From Oscillospiraceae bacterium (GTDB lineage: Bacteria; Bacillota; Clostridia; Oscillospirales; CAG-272), in the NCBI GenBank assembly GCA_015063805.1, contig SVTK01000002.1, positions 1 through 64,000 on the forward strand: a DNA stretch of 64,000 nucleotides, in the 5' to 3' direction. Below, in pieces: positions 47,849 through 57,066 of this stretch. Under the pieces are notes generated by a model. The model was not told the origin of the DNA, searched no databases, and was given only the letters and a program-made list of their open reading frames with translations. Within the stretch, counting starts at the first letter, position 1; each line of letters starts with the position of its first letter. Both the position numbers and the translations under genes were made by a program.

Positions 47849-49608
47849 AGAAAAAGCTGAAGATCCCCTTCACCATCCTGCGGCTGATCGTCGCCGAGGA
47901 GCCGACTTATCTGCTTTGGTCAATTCCGCAAACGGTCACCGGCTCGGTTCTGCCCCTGCTTGGGGTATACACCGGAAAGCGCATTCTGCAATCTCTGACC
48001 GAAGGTGACGAATTCCGCAAATCCGCATACATCATCCTGATTTGTGCCGGGCTGATGCTGCTGCTCATGCTGCTGGACAAGTACCTGGCCAACCGAAGCG
48101 GGCTTGCCGCCGAACGCTTTGCGGCAAAACTTCGTTTTTCGGTTGGGCAGACGGCCATGCAGCTGGAAATGCAGGACATGGAAGGAGCGGAGCAGCGCAA
48201 AGTCATTGAGATGGCCAACAACGCGGCCAAACTGACCGGCCTGCTGGACATTGCCCGGCAGATCGTTTCGCTGCTCATTACCATCGCCGGTCTTGCTCTG
48301 GTGGCGGTAACGCTCACCCCCATGTTTATGCTCATGATTGCCGCCGTGCTGGGGGTGAAGATTCTCTTCACCTGCCTGCAATACCGGTTCAACCGCCAAG
48401 CCAGAGAGCTGATGGGAAAAAGCAACCGCACAGGGGACTATCTCAACGGCCTCGCCTACTACCAAAAGGGCGCGCAGAAGGAGATCCGTGTCAACGCGCT
48501 GCAGGACTGGTTCATGGGAAAGATCTTGCATTACCGGGAGGAAATGGTGCACCTGCAGTATCGGGATTTCCGACGCAATTCTCTGTTTGGCGGGATAATG
48601 GCGGTGCTGATGGCGGCACAGTCGGCGGTGGTTCTGCTGATGCTGACCGACAGTTATTTGGCGGGAGAAATCACGGTGGCTGAGTTCGCCATGTACTTCC
48701 ACACGGTCACCGCCCTTTCCTCTGCACTCATGGCCTTGACCCAGCAGATCAGGCGGTACAGCGAGCAGGTGCTGAACTTCACCGACTACCAAAAACTTGC
48801 CGAGCTTCGAGCGCGGACAAAAAGCGAAGAAACAACCGAAAATCTCCCCGCCGACACCGAACTCATCTTTGAAAATGTGAGCTTTACTTACCCCGGCAGC
48901 GACAAGCCTGTGCTGGAACATCTGAACCTGACGGTGCGGCGGGGCGAAAAGCTGATGATCGTCGGTCCCAACGGCTCGGGCAAGACCACCCTCATCAAGC
49001 TTCTCTGCCGCCTTTACCGCCCCACCGCAGGGCGCATCACCCTGGGCGGAGCGGACATCTGGCAGATTCCCGCCGATGCCTATTTCCGTGTTGTGGCCGC
49101 CGTGTTCCAGGACTACCAAAACTTTGCCTTTTCCCTGGCTGAGAATATCTCCATGTCGGAGTCGGGGGAGGACAACCGCATCCAGGGAATCCTCGGTGCC
49201 CTGGGGCTGACAGAGTTCATCCGAAACCTCCCCCGGGGCACCGACACCCCGCTGACACGGCAGTTCTCGGCCGACGGGGTGGAGCTGTCCGGCGGGCAGG
49301 ATCAAAAAATTGCCATTGCACGCACGCTGTACCGGGATACCCCGGTGATGGTGCTGGACGAACCAACCGCAAGTCTTGATCCCCTGGCAGAGAGTGAGAT
49401 CTACGGGGATTTTGCCCGAATGACCGAGGGCAAGACCGCAATCTTCATCAGCCATCGGCTTGCCGCCGCCACCCTGGCCCAGCGGATTTTGGTACTGGAG
49501 GGCGGGCGTGTCACCGAGTGCGGCTCCCATGGGGAGCTGATGCGGAAAAACGGAACATATGCAGAGATGTACCGTGCACAGAGTCGGGCATATCTGGAGA
49601 AAACCTAA
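47845..49608 (+). CDS. ABC exporter half-transporter, permease-ATPase fusion (second)
   Basis: This 587-residue paralogue of the preceding gene has the same layout. Walker A is GPNGSGKTT, the Q-loop region is VFQDYQNFAFSLAENI, the signature is LSGGQDQK and Walker B is VMVLDEPTASLDP, followed by FISHRLAA. Its signature is close to consensus, whereas the partner's is degenerate; such asymmetry occurs in heterodimeric exporters with one weak ATP site. The ATGA overlap with the upstream gene implies coupled translation. No clear terminator follows. Confidence 0.88.
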   Translation: MKKKLKIPFTILRLIVAEEPTYLLWSIPQTVTGSVLPLLGVYTGKRILQSLTEGDEFRKSAYIILICAGLMLLLMLLDKYLANRSGLAAERFAAKLRFSVGQTAMQLEMQDMEGAEQRKVIEMANNAAKLTGLLDIARQIVSLLITIAGLALVAVTLTPMFMLMIAAVLGVKILFTCLQYRFNRQARELMGKSNRTGDYLNGLAYYQKGAQKEIRVNALQDWFMGKILHYREEMVHLQYRDFRRNSLFGGIMAVLMAAQSAVVLLMLTDSYLAGEITVAEFAMYFHTVTALSSALMALTQQIRRYSEQVLNFTDYQKLAELRARTKSEETTENLPADTELIFENVSFTYPGSDKPVLEHLNLTVRRGEKLMIVGPNGSGKTTLIKLLCRLYRPTAGRITLGGADIWQIPADAYFRVVAAVFQDYQNFAFSLAENISMSESGEDNRIQGILGALGLTEFIRNLPRGTDTPLTRQFSADGVELSGGQDQKIAIARTLYRDTPVMVLDEPTASLDPLAESEIYGDFARMTEGKTAIFISHRLAAATLAQRILVLEGGRVTECGSHGELMRKNGTYAEMYRAQSRAYLEKT

Positions 49609-49699
49609 GCACAGACTTTCCCGCTGATGCATAAAAGCCGTAGAAAACGGGCATCATGCCTTTGCACAGAAAATTTTCCGGGAAAGTGTGGTAATTTTT

Positions 49700-50134
49700 A
49701 TGATCGAGCATGATACCGTCCGACTTCTCCGTGAATGCGATGCCGGCATCAAAATGGGGATCTCCTCTATCGATGACGTGCTGAACGACATCAAGGACAG
49801 CCGCTTCAAAAACCGTCTGATCGACAGCCGGGAGGAGCACGCCCGCCTGCAGAGCGAAACTGCCTCCCTCCTGGCCCGATACCATGACGACGGCAAGGAT
49901 CCCAACCCCATGGCCAAGGGAATGTCGTGGATGAAAACCAACTTCAAGCTGAATATGAATGACTCGGACAAGACCGTGGCAGACCTGCTCACCGACGGCT
50001 GCAACATGGGCGTAAAATCCCTCAGCCGTTACCTCAACCAATACGCCGCGGCCGACGAAAACAGCAAAAACATCACCAAGCGGCTCATCCGTGAGGAAGA
50101 ACAGCTCTGCACCGATCTTCGGCAGTATCTGTAA
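49700..50134 (+). CDS. Small ferritin-like (DUF2383-type) helical protein
   Basis: This 144-residue protein is predicted to be all helical and resembles DUF2383/ferritin-like proteins of Clostridia: IEHDTVRLLRECDAGIKMG at the start, HARLQSETASLLARYHDDGKDPNPMAKGMSWMKT in the middle, and TDGCNMGVKSLSRYLNQYAAAD near the end. Scattered Glu and His residues occur, but I cannot assign a metal site with confidence. An in-frame GTG lies four codons upstream, but the family-like start is ATG 49700; the Shine-Dalgarno is weak. A strong terminator follows. Confidence 0.72.
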   Translation: MIEHDTVRLLRECDAGIKMGISSIDDVLNDIKDSRFKNRLIDSREEHARLQSETASLLARYHDDGKDPNPMAKGMSWMKTNFKLNMNDSDKTVADLLTDGCNMGVKSLSRYLNQYAAADENSKNITKRLIREEEQLCTDLRQYL

Positions 50135-50152
50135 TTTCAAAGCCCGCCCAAA

Positions 50153-50191
50153 AGCGTGGATATTCCGGAAAATTGACGGAATATCCACGCT
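50153..50191 (+). terminator. Intrinsic terminator after the ferritin-like gene
   Basis: A perfect 15-bp stem (50153-50167 with 50177-50191), AGCGTGGATATTCCG and its complement, is followed by TTTTTTG. It lies 18 bases after the stop. Confidence 0.93.
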
Positions 50192-50208
50192 TTTTTGTCA
50201 TTTTCCCG

Positions 50209-50237
50209 TTTACAAATCCAGGGGATTATGGTATAAT
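50209..50237 (+). promoter_or_regulatory. Sigma-A promoter of the DUF951-yfhO-ruvAB run
   Basis: TTTACA (50209-50214), a 17-base spacer and TATAAT (50232-50237) lie about 40 bases before the DUF951 start, right after a terminator. Short gaps downstream suggest that it serves DUF951, yfhO and ruvA-ruvB. Confidence 0.85.
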
Positions 50238-50276
50238 GATATTATCCGTAACTATTTTTTCCCGGAGGTATCTGCG

Positions 50277-50492
50277 GTGGAAATTCTCAAGCTTCGATCG
50301 GGGGATGTCCTCGAACTGAAAAAAACGCATCCCTGCGGTGGGCGGCAGTTCCGTGTTCTGCGCACCGGCAGCGAGGTACGCATCGTCTGCTGCAGCTGCG
50401 GCCGTGATCTGATCATGGATCGGATCAAACTTGAGCGCGCCGTCAAGCGGGTGATCCCCGCCCCTGAAAGCACCCCCGAAACAGCCGAATAA
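50277..50492 (+). CDS. DUF951 domain protein
   Basis: This 71-residue protein has the DUF951 pattern VLELKKTHPCGGRQFRVLRTGSEVRIVCCSCGRDLIMDRIKLERAVKRV. Three cysteines (HPCGG and CCSCG) could bind metal. The family is conserved in Firmicutes, often near ychF or parB; its function is unknown. A GTG start at 50277 lies about eight bases after GGAGG. In-frame sequence upstream reads through the terminator and promoter, so it is not coding. Confidence 0.88.
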   Translation: MEILKLRSGDVLELKKTHPCGGRQFRVLRTGSEVRIVCCSCGRDLIMDRIKLERAVKRVIPAPESTPETAE

Positions 50493-50517
50493 ACCAAGGA
50501 AAGGACGGTTCAAAGCC

Positions 50518-53328
50518 TTGAGCCCTATTGAACAAATTCAGCCGGGGGGCACCCTGCCCGCCCCCGAGAAAAAGCATTTCAGTCTGCGGGAGCTCTTCCG
50601 CGGCAATCAGTACACCTATCTGATGCTGGCCTTTTTCATCCCCTTTGTCATCATGTATGTGCTCTACCTCGCCATGGAGGTGCATCCCATCGGCGAGCGT
50701 TCGGTGCTGGTACTGGACCTCAACGCCCAGTATGTCTATTTCTTTGAGGCGCTGCGCAATTTCATCTACGGCGACGGCAGTCTGCTCTATTCCTTTGCCC
50801 GCTCCCTCGGGGGCGAGTTTATGGGCATCTATGCCTACTATATCGCCTCTCCTTTCTCCTACCTGGTGGCCCTCTTCCCCAAGGAAAAGATTCTCGATGC
50901 CCTGCTCTGCATCTTTCTGCTGAAGACCGGCTGCTGCGGCTTCTCCTTCGGCTATTACCTGCACCGCACCTCCAAGCAGATCAAAAAGTCTGCCATTGTG
51001 GCCTTCTCCATCCTCTACGCCCTCTCGGCCTATGCGGTGGTGCAGCAGCACAACACCATGTGGATCGATGCCCTGATCTGGCTCCCCATGATCACCCTGG
51101 GCATTGAACAGCTGATCAAATTCGGCCGCTTCAAGCTCTTTGTCTTCTCCCTGGCCATTTGTCTGATGAGCAACTTCTACATCGGCTATATGTGCTGCAT
51201 CTATGTCATCATCTACTTTTTCTACTACTACTTTGCCAACAACGAAAATGACCGCAACAATCCCTGCGGGGAAAAGCAGCATTTTCTCAAGTCCTTCCTC
51301 CGCATCGGCGGTTATTCCGCCGTGGGTGTGGGCATCTCCGCAGTTATCGTCTTTACTGCCTACTACGCCCTCACCTTCGGCAAGACCACCTTCTCCAATC
51401 CCAACTTCTCCCTGGGACAGCAGTTCGACTTTTTTGACCTGCTGGTGAAGTTCTTCCCCGGCACCTACGACACCGTTCGTCCTGAGGGACTGCCCTTTGT
51501 CTACTGCGGTCTGCTGACCGTTCTGCTGGTGCCCTTCTACTTCATGAACCGCCGCTTCTCGGTGCGGGAAAAGATCATGGCCGGTGTGGTCATCGCCATC
51601 TTCATCATCAGCTTCAACACCACAACCCTTGACCTGGTGTGGCACGGTTTCCAGCGTCCCAACTGGCTCAACTACCGCTACAGCTTCATGCTCTGCTTCT
51701 TCCTGCTGATCCTGGCCTACCGCGCTTATATCCATCTGACCGAGGGCACGCCCAGGTCCCTGGTTGCCATCAGCGCTTTCCTTGGCATGATCCTGCTCAT
51801 TGCCCAGAAGCTGGAATACAAAAACGTACTGGATTTTGAGACCATTTGGTTCTCCCTCTTCTGCATCGTGCTGTATCTGGTGGTCCTCTGCATGGCCTTC
51901 AAGGCTGATTACCGGGAAAACGCCTCCCTTGTGCTGGTAATTCTGGTCTGCCTTGAGGTTTTCTGCGCCGGTCTGACCAACATGATCGCCCTGGACAAGG
52001 ATGTGTATTATTCCTCCTATCCCTCCTATGTGGACTTTATGGCCAAACTCCGTCCCGTGGTGGAAACGGTACAGGAGAACGACACCTCCTTCTACCGCAT
52101 GGAGAAGACCGAGCACCGCAAGACTAACGACAACATGACCCTGCAGATCCGGGGCCTGACCAACTCCACCTCCACCCTCAACGCCGAGACCATTCAGTTC
52201 CTGGCGCGGATGGGCTATTCCTCCAAGTCCCACTGGTCGAAATATCTGGGCGGAAACCCGGTCAACGACTCCCTGCTTGGCCTCAAGTATATCATCTCCA
52301 ATCAGGATTTGAGTGAGTACTACACCGCCGCCTACACCGAGGGCGAGTACACCGCTTACCTCAACCCCATGGCCCTGTCTCTGGCCTATGCCGTCAACAG
52401 CGGGGTGAAGGAGCTGGACTTCGGCGACTACGACAATCCCTTTGAGCGGCTCAACGGCCTGGTCACCGCCATGCTGGGCGAGGAAGAAACCGTCATGCTC
52501 TTCACGCCCCTGGAGCGGGGAGCCACCGACAACGACAACTGCGACGTCTCCTACGCCGAGGGCCATGTGGCCTATGCACCCACCAACAAGAGCCGGGATG
52601 CCAACATCTACTACACCTTCACCGCTGTGGATGACAGAGAGGTCTTCTTCTACCTCCCCAGCAGATACCCCCGGGAGGTTGCGCTGAAGGTCAACGGCTC
52701 TTCCATGGACACCTTCTACGGCAACGAGACCACCCGTATCGTGTCGCTTGGCCACTTCAGCGCCGGCCAGCAGGTGCGGATCACCCTCACCATCAAGCAG
52801 GATAACCTCTATGTGCTGGAGGATGACACCTTCTTCTACTCCATCAACATGGATGCGGCCGCCAATGCCTTTGCCCGCCTGGCAGAGGGCAACTATATGA
52901 TCGATGCCGACTACAGCGAGTCCCACTTCACCGGCACCATCACCACCACCGAAAACGCCCCCACCGTTTTCACCACCATCCCCTATGACGAGGGCTGGAC
53001 GGTACGCCTTGACGGCGAAGAGGTGGAAATTTACAAGGCCCTGGATGCTCTGATCGCCTTTGACACCACACCCGGCACCCACACCCTGGAGCTCAAGTAT
53101 GAGCCCAAGGCCTTCACCTACGGCCTGGCCATCACCATCGGTTCCACCGTCATTTTCATCGTACTCTGCATCATCGAGCCCCTGTGGCGCCGCCGCTTCC
53201 CCATGGTGCCTGTGGCTGTTTCCCGCGAAGAGGAACTTGACACCTTCGAGGAGATCGCCGCCGAGCTGGATGCCATCTCACCTCCCATTCCCGCCCCAAA
53301 TCCCGACGACACCGAGGAGAAGGAATAA
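50518..53328 (+). CDS. YfhO family multi-pass membrane protein
   Basis: This 936-residue protein is probably a GT-C-fold or flippase-associated glycosylation protein of the YfhO family, which includes Bacillus and Listeria factors that glycosylate teichoic acids. It has about 12 N-terminal membrane segments (to about 500). The first loop carries LVLDLNAQYVYFFEALRNFIYG, with an acidic motif typical of the family. A large extracellular domain (about 510-870) and a final helix near 880 (YGLAITIGSTVIFIVLCII) follow. The chosen start is TTG 50518, with AAGGAAAGGA 12 or so bases before; an internal start cannot be excluded. Its stop overlaps the ruvA start by one base. Confidence 0.87.
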   Translation: MSPIEQIQPGGTLPAPEKKHFSLRELFRGNQYTYLMLAFFIPFVIMYVLYLAMEVHPIGERSVLVLDLNAQYVYFFEALRNFIYGDGSLLYSFARSLGGEFMGIYAYYIASPFSYLVALFPKEKILDALLCIFLLKTGCCGFSFGYYLHRTSKQIKKSAIVAFSILYALSAYAVVQQHNTMWIDALIWLPMITLGIEQLIKFGRFKLFVFSLAICLMSNFYIGYMCCIYVIIYFFYYYFANNENDRNNPCGEKQHFLKSFLRIGGYSAVGVGISAVIVFTAYYALTFGKTTFSNPNFSLGQQFDFFDLLVKFFPGTYDTVRPEGLPFVYCGLLTVLLVPFYFMNRRFSVREKIMAGVVIAIFIISFNTTTLDLVWHGFQRPNWLNYRYSFMLCFFLLILAYRAYIHLTEGTPRSLVAISAFLGMILLIAQKLEYKNVLDFETIWFSLFCIVLYLVVLCMAFKADYRENASLVLVILVCLEVFCAGLTNMIALDKDVYYSSYPSYVDFMAKLRPVVETVQENDTSFYRMEKTEHRKTNDNMTLQIRGLTNSTSTLNAETIQFLARMGYSSKSHWSKYLGGNPVNDSLLGLKYIISNQDLSEYYTAAYTEGEYTAYLNPMALSLAYAVNSGVKELDFGDYDNPFERLNGLVTAMLGEEETVMLFTPLERGATDNDNCDVSYAEGHVAYAPTNKSRDANIYYTFTAVDDREVFFYLPSRYPREVALKVNGSSMDTFYGNETTRIVSLGHFSAGQQVRITLTIKQDNLYVLEDDTFFYSINMDAAANAFARLAEGNYMIDADYSESHFTGTITTTENAPTVFTTIPYDEGWTVRLDGEEVEIYKALDALIAFDTTPGTHTLELKYEPKAFTYGLAITIGSTVIFIVLCIIEPLWRRRFPMVPVAVSREEELDTFEEIAAELDAISPPIPAPNPDDTEEKE

Positions 53329-53945
53329 TGTTTTACTATATCTCGGGCGGTCTCGCCCTGCTGGACATGAATACCGCCGTGGTGGATGCCGGCGGCGTGG
53401 GCTATCGTCTCACCGTCAGCCAGACCACCTACAACGCCCTGCCCCGCCCCGCGCAGCCCATGCCTCAGGTGCGGCTCTACACCTACATGGCGGTGCGGGA
53501 GGATGCGGTGGAGCTCTTCGGCTTCTGCACCGTGGAAGAGCTGTCGGCCTTCAAGCTGCTGATCTCGGTATCGGGGGTTGGCCCCAAGGCGGCTATGGCT
53601 ATCCTCTCCCTGCTCACCCCCGAAAAATTTGCCCTCGCCGTCTGCAGCGAGGACACCAAGACCCTCTCCCGCGCGTCGGGGGTGGGGGCAAAGACCGCCG
53701 CCCGCATTGTGCTGGAACTCAAGGACAAGCTCCTGCGTGAAGCCAAGGAGGACAACTCCACCGCCGCGGCCCTGGAGACCATCAAGCCCGGCGCGTCGAA
53801 CAACCGTCTCACTGAGGCCCAGGATGCCCTGATGGTGCTGGGCTACACCCGCGCCGAAGCGCTGACCGCCCTGCGCACCATCGACACCGCAGGAATGGAG
53901 CTGGAGGACATCATCCGCGCCGCCCTTAAGAAGCTGATGAAATAA
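53328..53945 (+). CDS. ruvA: Holliday junction branch migration protein RuvA
   Basis: RuvA (205 residues) is the junction-binding tetramer that loads RuvB. It starts MFYYISGGLALLDMNTAVVDAGGVGYRL. Helix-hairpin-helix motifs are ISVSGVGPKAAMAIL (about 73-87) and SRASGVGAKTAARIVLELKDKL (about 108-129). The C-terminal domain III (LTEAQDALMVLGYTRAEALTAL) contacts RuvB. Its ATG shares a base with the yfhO stop; ruvB follows after 33 bases. Confidence 0.96.
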   Translation: MFYYISGGLALLDMNTAVVDAGGVGYRLTVSQTTYNALPRPAQPMPQVRLYTYMAVREDAVELFGFCTVEELSAFKLLISVSGVGPKAAMAILSLLTPEKFALAVCSEDTKTLSRASGVGAKTAARIVLELKDKLLREAKEDNSTAAALETIKPGASNNRLTEAQDALMVLGYTRAEALTALRTIDTAGMELEDIIRAALKKLMK

Positions 53946-53978
53946 GCTGCTGCACCAGCGATTTCAGACGGAGGAAAC

Positions 53979-55052
53979 ATGAACGAGAACGAATTTGATT
54001 TTGAAAACCGGATTATTTCCACCGAATATCACGCGTCCGATGCCGATGTAGAGCTATCCCTGCGCCCCCGGACCCTGGATGAATACATCGGCCAGCAGAA
54101 GGCCAAGGAAAACCTGAAGATCTACATCGATGCCGCCCGACTGCGGGGGGAGGCGCTGGATCACGTCCTGCTCTACGGCCCGCCCGGGCTGGGTAAGACC
54201 ACCCTCTCGGGGATCATTGCCGCCGAGATGGGGGTCAACCTTCGGGTAACCTCGGGACCTGCCATTGAGAAGCAGGGGGATCTTGCCGCTCTGCTCACCA
54301 ACCTCAACGAGGGAGATGTGCTCTTCATCGACGAGATCCACCGGATGTCCCGCTCCATTGAGGAGATCCTTTACCCTGCCATGGAGGACTACGCACTGGA
54401 CATCATCATCGGCAAGGGTCCGGCTGCGCGGAGTATTCGCATTGATCTGCCCCGCTTCACTCTCATCGGTGCCACTACCCGTGCGGGGCAGCTGACCACG
54501 CCGCTTCGCGACCGCTTTGGGGTTCTCCTCAAGCTGGAGCTTTACACCGTCGACGAGCTGGCCACCATTGTCCGCCGCAGCGCGGGCATTCTGGGGCTGC
54601 CCATCACCGAGGACGGTGCCAAGGAGCTGGCATCCCGTTCCCGGGGCACGCCGCGAATTGCCAACCGTCTGCTCAAGCGCGTCCGCGACTTTGCTCAGGT
54701 GGCGGGCAAGGACACCATTGATCGGGAGATCACCGCCTATGCCCTGAGCAAACTGGAAATCGATGAGCTTGGGCTGGACAACACCGACCGCAGGATGCTG
54801 GAAACCATCATCAAGTTCTATGGCGGCGGACCGGTGGGACTGGAAACCCTGGCCGCCACCGTTGGTGAGGAGGCCATCACCCTGGAGGATGTGTACGAGC
54901 CTTACCTGATGCAGATCGGCTTCCTCAGCCGCACGCCCCGCGGCCGCTGTGTCACCGCTCCCGCATACCATCATCTGGGACTCCGCCCCCCCGAACCTGC
55001 GCAGACCGCCTCGGCGGGAGATCAGCTGGCTCTGTTTGACGATCAGAACTGA
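53979..55052 (+). CDS. ruvB: Holliday junction helicase RuvB
   Basis: RuvB (357 residues) is the AAA+ motor of branch migration. It has [23 protein letters not shown], Walker [11 protein letters not shown] (about 67-76), Walker [11 protein letters not shown], sensor [19 protein letters not shown], and a C-terminal winged helix ([22 protein letters not shown]). GGAGG is four or so bases from the ATG. The ruvA-ruvB pair is standard; ruvC is elsewhere in this window. Confidence 0.97.
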   Translation: MNENEFDFENRIISTEYHASDADVELSLRPRTLDEYIGQQKAKENLKIYIDAARLRGEALDHVLLYGPPGLGKTTLSGIIAAEMGVNLRVTSGPAIEKQGDLAALLTNLNEGDVLFIDEIHRMSRSIEEILYPAMEDYALDIIIGKGPAARSIRIDLPRFTLIGATTRAGQLTTPLRDRFGVLLKLELYTVDELATIVRRSAGILGLPITEDGAKELASRSRGTPRIANRLLKRVRDFAQVAGKDTIDREITAYALSKLEIDELGLDNTDRRMLETIIKFYGGGPVGLETLAATVGEEAITLEDVYEPYLMQIGFLSRTPRGRCVTAPAYHHLGLRPPEPAQTASAGDQLALFDDQN

Positions 55053-55104
55053 TCGATACCAACTGTCTCCACCCCATTCTATACCGAATACAAGGAGTCG
55101 CACC

Positions 55105-55827
55105 ATGAAAAAAACAACCGCCGCTTATCTTGTGGTCTACGAGGCCATCAAGGCGCGTATTATCGATGAGCAGTACCCGGTGGACAGTCTGCTCCCGCCC
55201 GAGCCCATGCTGGAAAAGCTGTTCGGGGTCAGCCGCACCACCATCCGGCGCGCCGTGGAGATGCTCTCCCGTGAGGGCTACGTCTGCGCCAAGCAGGGGG
55301 TGGGCACCGTGGTACTGGACTACAAAACCATGCAGAACCTCAACACCATTTCCTCCTTCACCGAAACCCTGAGCGAGAGCGGACACACCATTACCCTCCG
55401 CGCCATTGATATCGGCATCCGCAACGGTGCCGATGTGCCCGAAATGGCCGCCCAGTTCGGTTTGTCCGGGGATGCCAAGCTGGCGCGGATCAAGCGCATC
55501 GTCTGCACTGACGGGGTGCCGATCGCGGTGATCCAGAATTATCTCCCCTACAGCCTGGTGGAGGGAATCGAGGGGTATGCCTCTCGGCTCCAATCTCTCT
55601 ATTCCCTGCTCAGAGAGCAGTATTTTATCAGCTTTGATATGGCAAGGGAGCGCATCACTGCCCGCGCAGCCGATGAAACCGAGGCCATGCAGCTGAATGT
55701 CCCCCTGGGCTTTCCGCTTCTTTGCGTAAAGCGTATTTCCTACATCCGCAACAAACCCGCCTGCTGCGATGTGCTGGCCATCCGCAGCGATATGTATGGG
55801 TATAATGTCAGTCTGTACGAGAGCTGA
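55105..55827 (+). CDS. GntR family regulator with UTRA-type ligand domain
   Basis: This 240-residue protein has an N-terminal winged helix (VVYEAIKARIIDEQYPVDSLLPPEPMLEKLFGVSRTTIRRAVEMLSREGYV, about 10-60). A HutC/UTRA-like effector domain follows (about 85-235), with TISSFTETLSESG and the typical CDVLAIRSDMYGYNVSL ending. I start at ATG 55105, seven bases after AAGGAG; a longer ORF overlapping ruvB is rejected. The effector is unknown, since no metabolic gene is adjacent. Such regulators usually respond to sugar phosphates or similar ligands. Confidence 0.88.
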   Translation: MKKTTAAYLVVYEAIKARIIDEQYPVDSLLPPEPMLEKLFGVSRTTIRRAVEMLSREGYVCAKQGVGTVVLDYKTMQNLNTISSFTETLSESGHTITLRAIDIGIRNGADVPEMAAQFGLSGDAKLARIKRIVCTDGVPIAVIQNYLPYSLVEGIEGYASRLQSLYSLLREQYFISFDMARERITARAADETEAMQLNVPLGFPLLCVKRISYIRNKPACCDVLAIRSDMYGYNVSLYES

Positions 55828-55833
55828 CGGAAT

Positions 55834-55850
55834 ACGGGGCGCTGCCCCGT
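55834..55850. repeat. Small GC-rich hairpin downstream of the GntR gene
   Basis: ACGGGGC (55834-55840) pairs with GCCCCGT (55844-55850). Together with the next hairpin it resembles the short dispersed intergenic elements seen in some clostridial genomes. Confidence 0.55.
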
Positions 55851-55856
55851 ACCCTG

Positions 55857-55888
55857 CCAAGGAAACTTTTGGAAAAAAGTTTCCTTGG
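55857..55888. repeat. 14-bp perfect inverted repeat, possible dispersed element
   Basis: CCAAGGAAACTTTT (55857-55870) pairs perfectly with 55875-55888 around a GGAA loop. It lies between the GntR stop and the convergent terminator. It could end the GntR transcript, but it has no clean T-tract. Its appearance suggests a repeated intergenic element. Confidence 0.6.
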
Positions 55889-55907
55889 ATCCTTCAAAAA
55901 CTTACGC

Positions 55908-55951
55908 AGAAAAAGCAGAGGAGGCACGGTAGTGCCTCCTCTGCTTTTTCT
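55908..55951. terminator. 20-bp bidirectional terminator at the island's left edge
   Basis: The arms 55908-55927 and 55932-55951 are perfectly complementary with a GGTA loop and T5 runs on both strands. It abuts the stop codon of the minus-strand island gene. Its plus-strand right arm contains one copy of the 16-bp repeat that also occurs at 58133. Confidence 0.92.
55933..55948 (+). repeat. 16-bp direct repeat, left copy
   Basis: TGCCTCCTCTGCTTTT is identical to 58133-58148. The two copies bracket exactly the two low-GC genes. This copy is one arm of the terminator. Confidence 0.85.
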
Positions 55952-57066
55952 CATATTGATCGCTTACTGCTTTCGATGATATGCAAAAATTCTACCGCCC
56001 AAAAGGTAAGCTCGCACCAAATCGCAGTATCCTTTCTATGGTCGGGTTCAAGTCCGATTTCTGCATAAGGATGTCCGCTGCGGAAATTATCTTTGAAACG
56101 GCTCTTTTCATAAGACGAGGAGAATGTGGTACGGAGCACACCATCATCGGACAGCATTTCAAGCAGAGTGTCCACCGACTCTCTTACCACTTGGGTTCGA
56201 TCCCCTGTTGCCTTTGCGAGTGCGGTCAATGTTTTTCTGTGATTGGGAGCTTTCTGCGGAAATGACAGAGCGAAAAATGGATTCATATATGCCCATCCGG
56301 GTCCCACCTGTTTGCCGTTGATCTTTACCGCAAAGCCACCGAAATCCTTTGTGATTCTGTCGTGGTGGTCGATTGCTTCGGCAAGCCGAGCAATGCTCTC
56401 CTCTGTACGCCAACTCTGCGTTTCAGCCAAGGTTTCAAGATGGTATTGGCACGGAAAATAGGTGTCGGGCGTGATGGTGGGATAGTTATATTTTCTCTTG
56501 AGATTCGGATTGAAGGTCGTGATCTCATCTGCCGACTCGTAATCAAGCAAGCTGGCGAATGCCTTATAAGAAGCATCAACAAAATGTCGCATCTCAGGAT
56601 CATCACCATATCCGAGCAACGCCTGACAAGCGTATAGCGTAACATCAAGAGACGAGCCGCTATTGATGCCTATACTGCGCGTCTCAAAGCGCACCTTTTC
56701 GGGATTGTAATACGAAAACTCTTGCTCCAAAACCGCGTCATCACGCATAGCTTTTACAAAGTTCTGCACGATAGGCATATCCTTGGGAATACCGTAATTA
56801 TGTAAGAGTCTTGCGGCGTTTTCACCGTCATCAAGATGTGATGCTTTGAATTTTTCCCAAGAGTGCATACCGATTCCGATATATCCGCTGGGCTTGACGT
56901 GCGTTAAAAGCAACTGATATTCGGGTGTTTGCATCACCTTTTCAAGAAGCAGTTCTTCCTCAACTTCGGTAAGATCATGGAGTATATCTTTATGCAAACG
57001 GTACTGAATCACATCTCTGCCGTTTCGGAAAAGAAAATCTATTGATTTTTGATAGTCAAATCTCAT
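55951..57066 (-). CDS. Unknown protein, island gene A (paralogue of gene B)
   Basis: This 371-residue protein has no function I can name. It shares with gene B the opening F-x-x-x-KSIxFL-x-x-N (residues 3-15), the R-x-x-K-x-IL pattern, G-x-GMHSW near 65-70, and the strongest block PCQYHLETLAETQSW (205-219), followed by E-x-x-I-x-x-LxEA. The spacing of helical SW and W-x-x-E motifs suggests an alpha/alpha toroid, prenyltransferase- or cyclase-like, but no catalytic DxDD is evident. No signal peptide or membrane segment is seen. GGAGG lies five bases from its ATG, inside the last codons of gene B, which it overlaps by 11 bases. GC is visibly below that of its neighbours. Confidence 0.72.
   Translation of the reverse strand: MRFDYQKSIDFLFRNGRDVIQYRLHKDILHDLTEVEEELLLEKVMQTPEYQLLLTHVKPSGYIGIGMHSWEKFKASHLDDGENAARLLHNYGIPKDMPIVQNFVKAMRDDAVLEQEFSYYNPEKVRFETRSIGINSGSSLDVTLYACQALLGYGDDPEMRHFVDASYKAFASLLDYESADEITTFNPNLKRKYNYPTITPDTYFPCQYHLETLAETQSWRTEESIARLAEAIDHHDRITKDFGGFAVKINGKQVGPGWAYMNPFFALSFPQKAPNHRKTLTALAKATGDRTQVVRESVDTLLEMLSDDGVLRTTFSSSYEKSRFKDNFRSGHPYAEIGLEPDHRKDTAIWCELTFWAVEFLHIIESSKRSI

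Noticed and set aside
50443-53082. An 879-codon frame antisense to yfhO, and similar long frames antisense to fusA, tuf, rseP and clpE
   Set aside because: They are Gly/Val/His-rich translations of the opposite strand without recognisable domains or ribosome binding sites.
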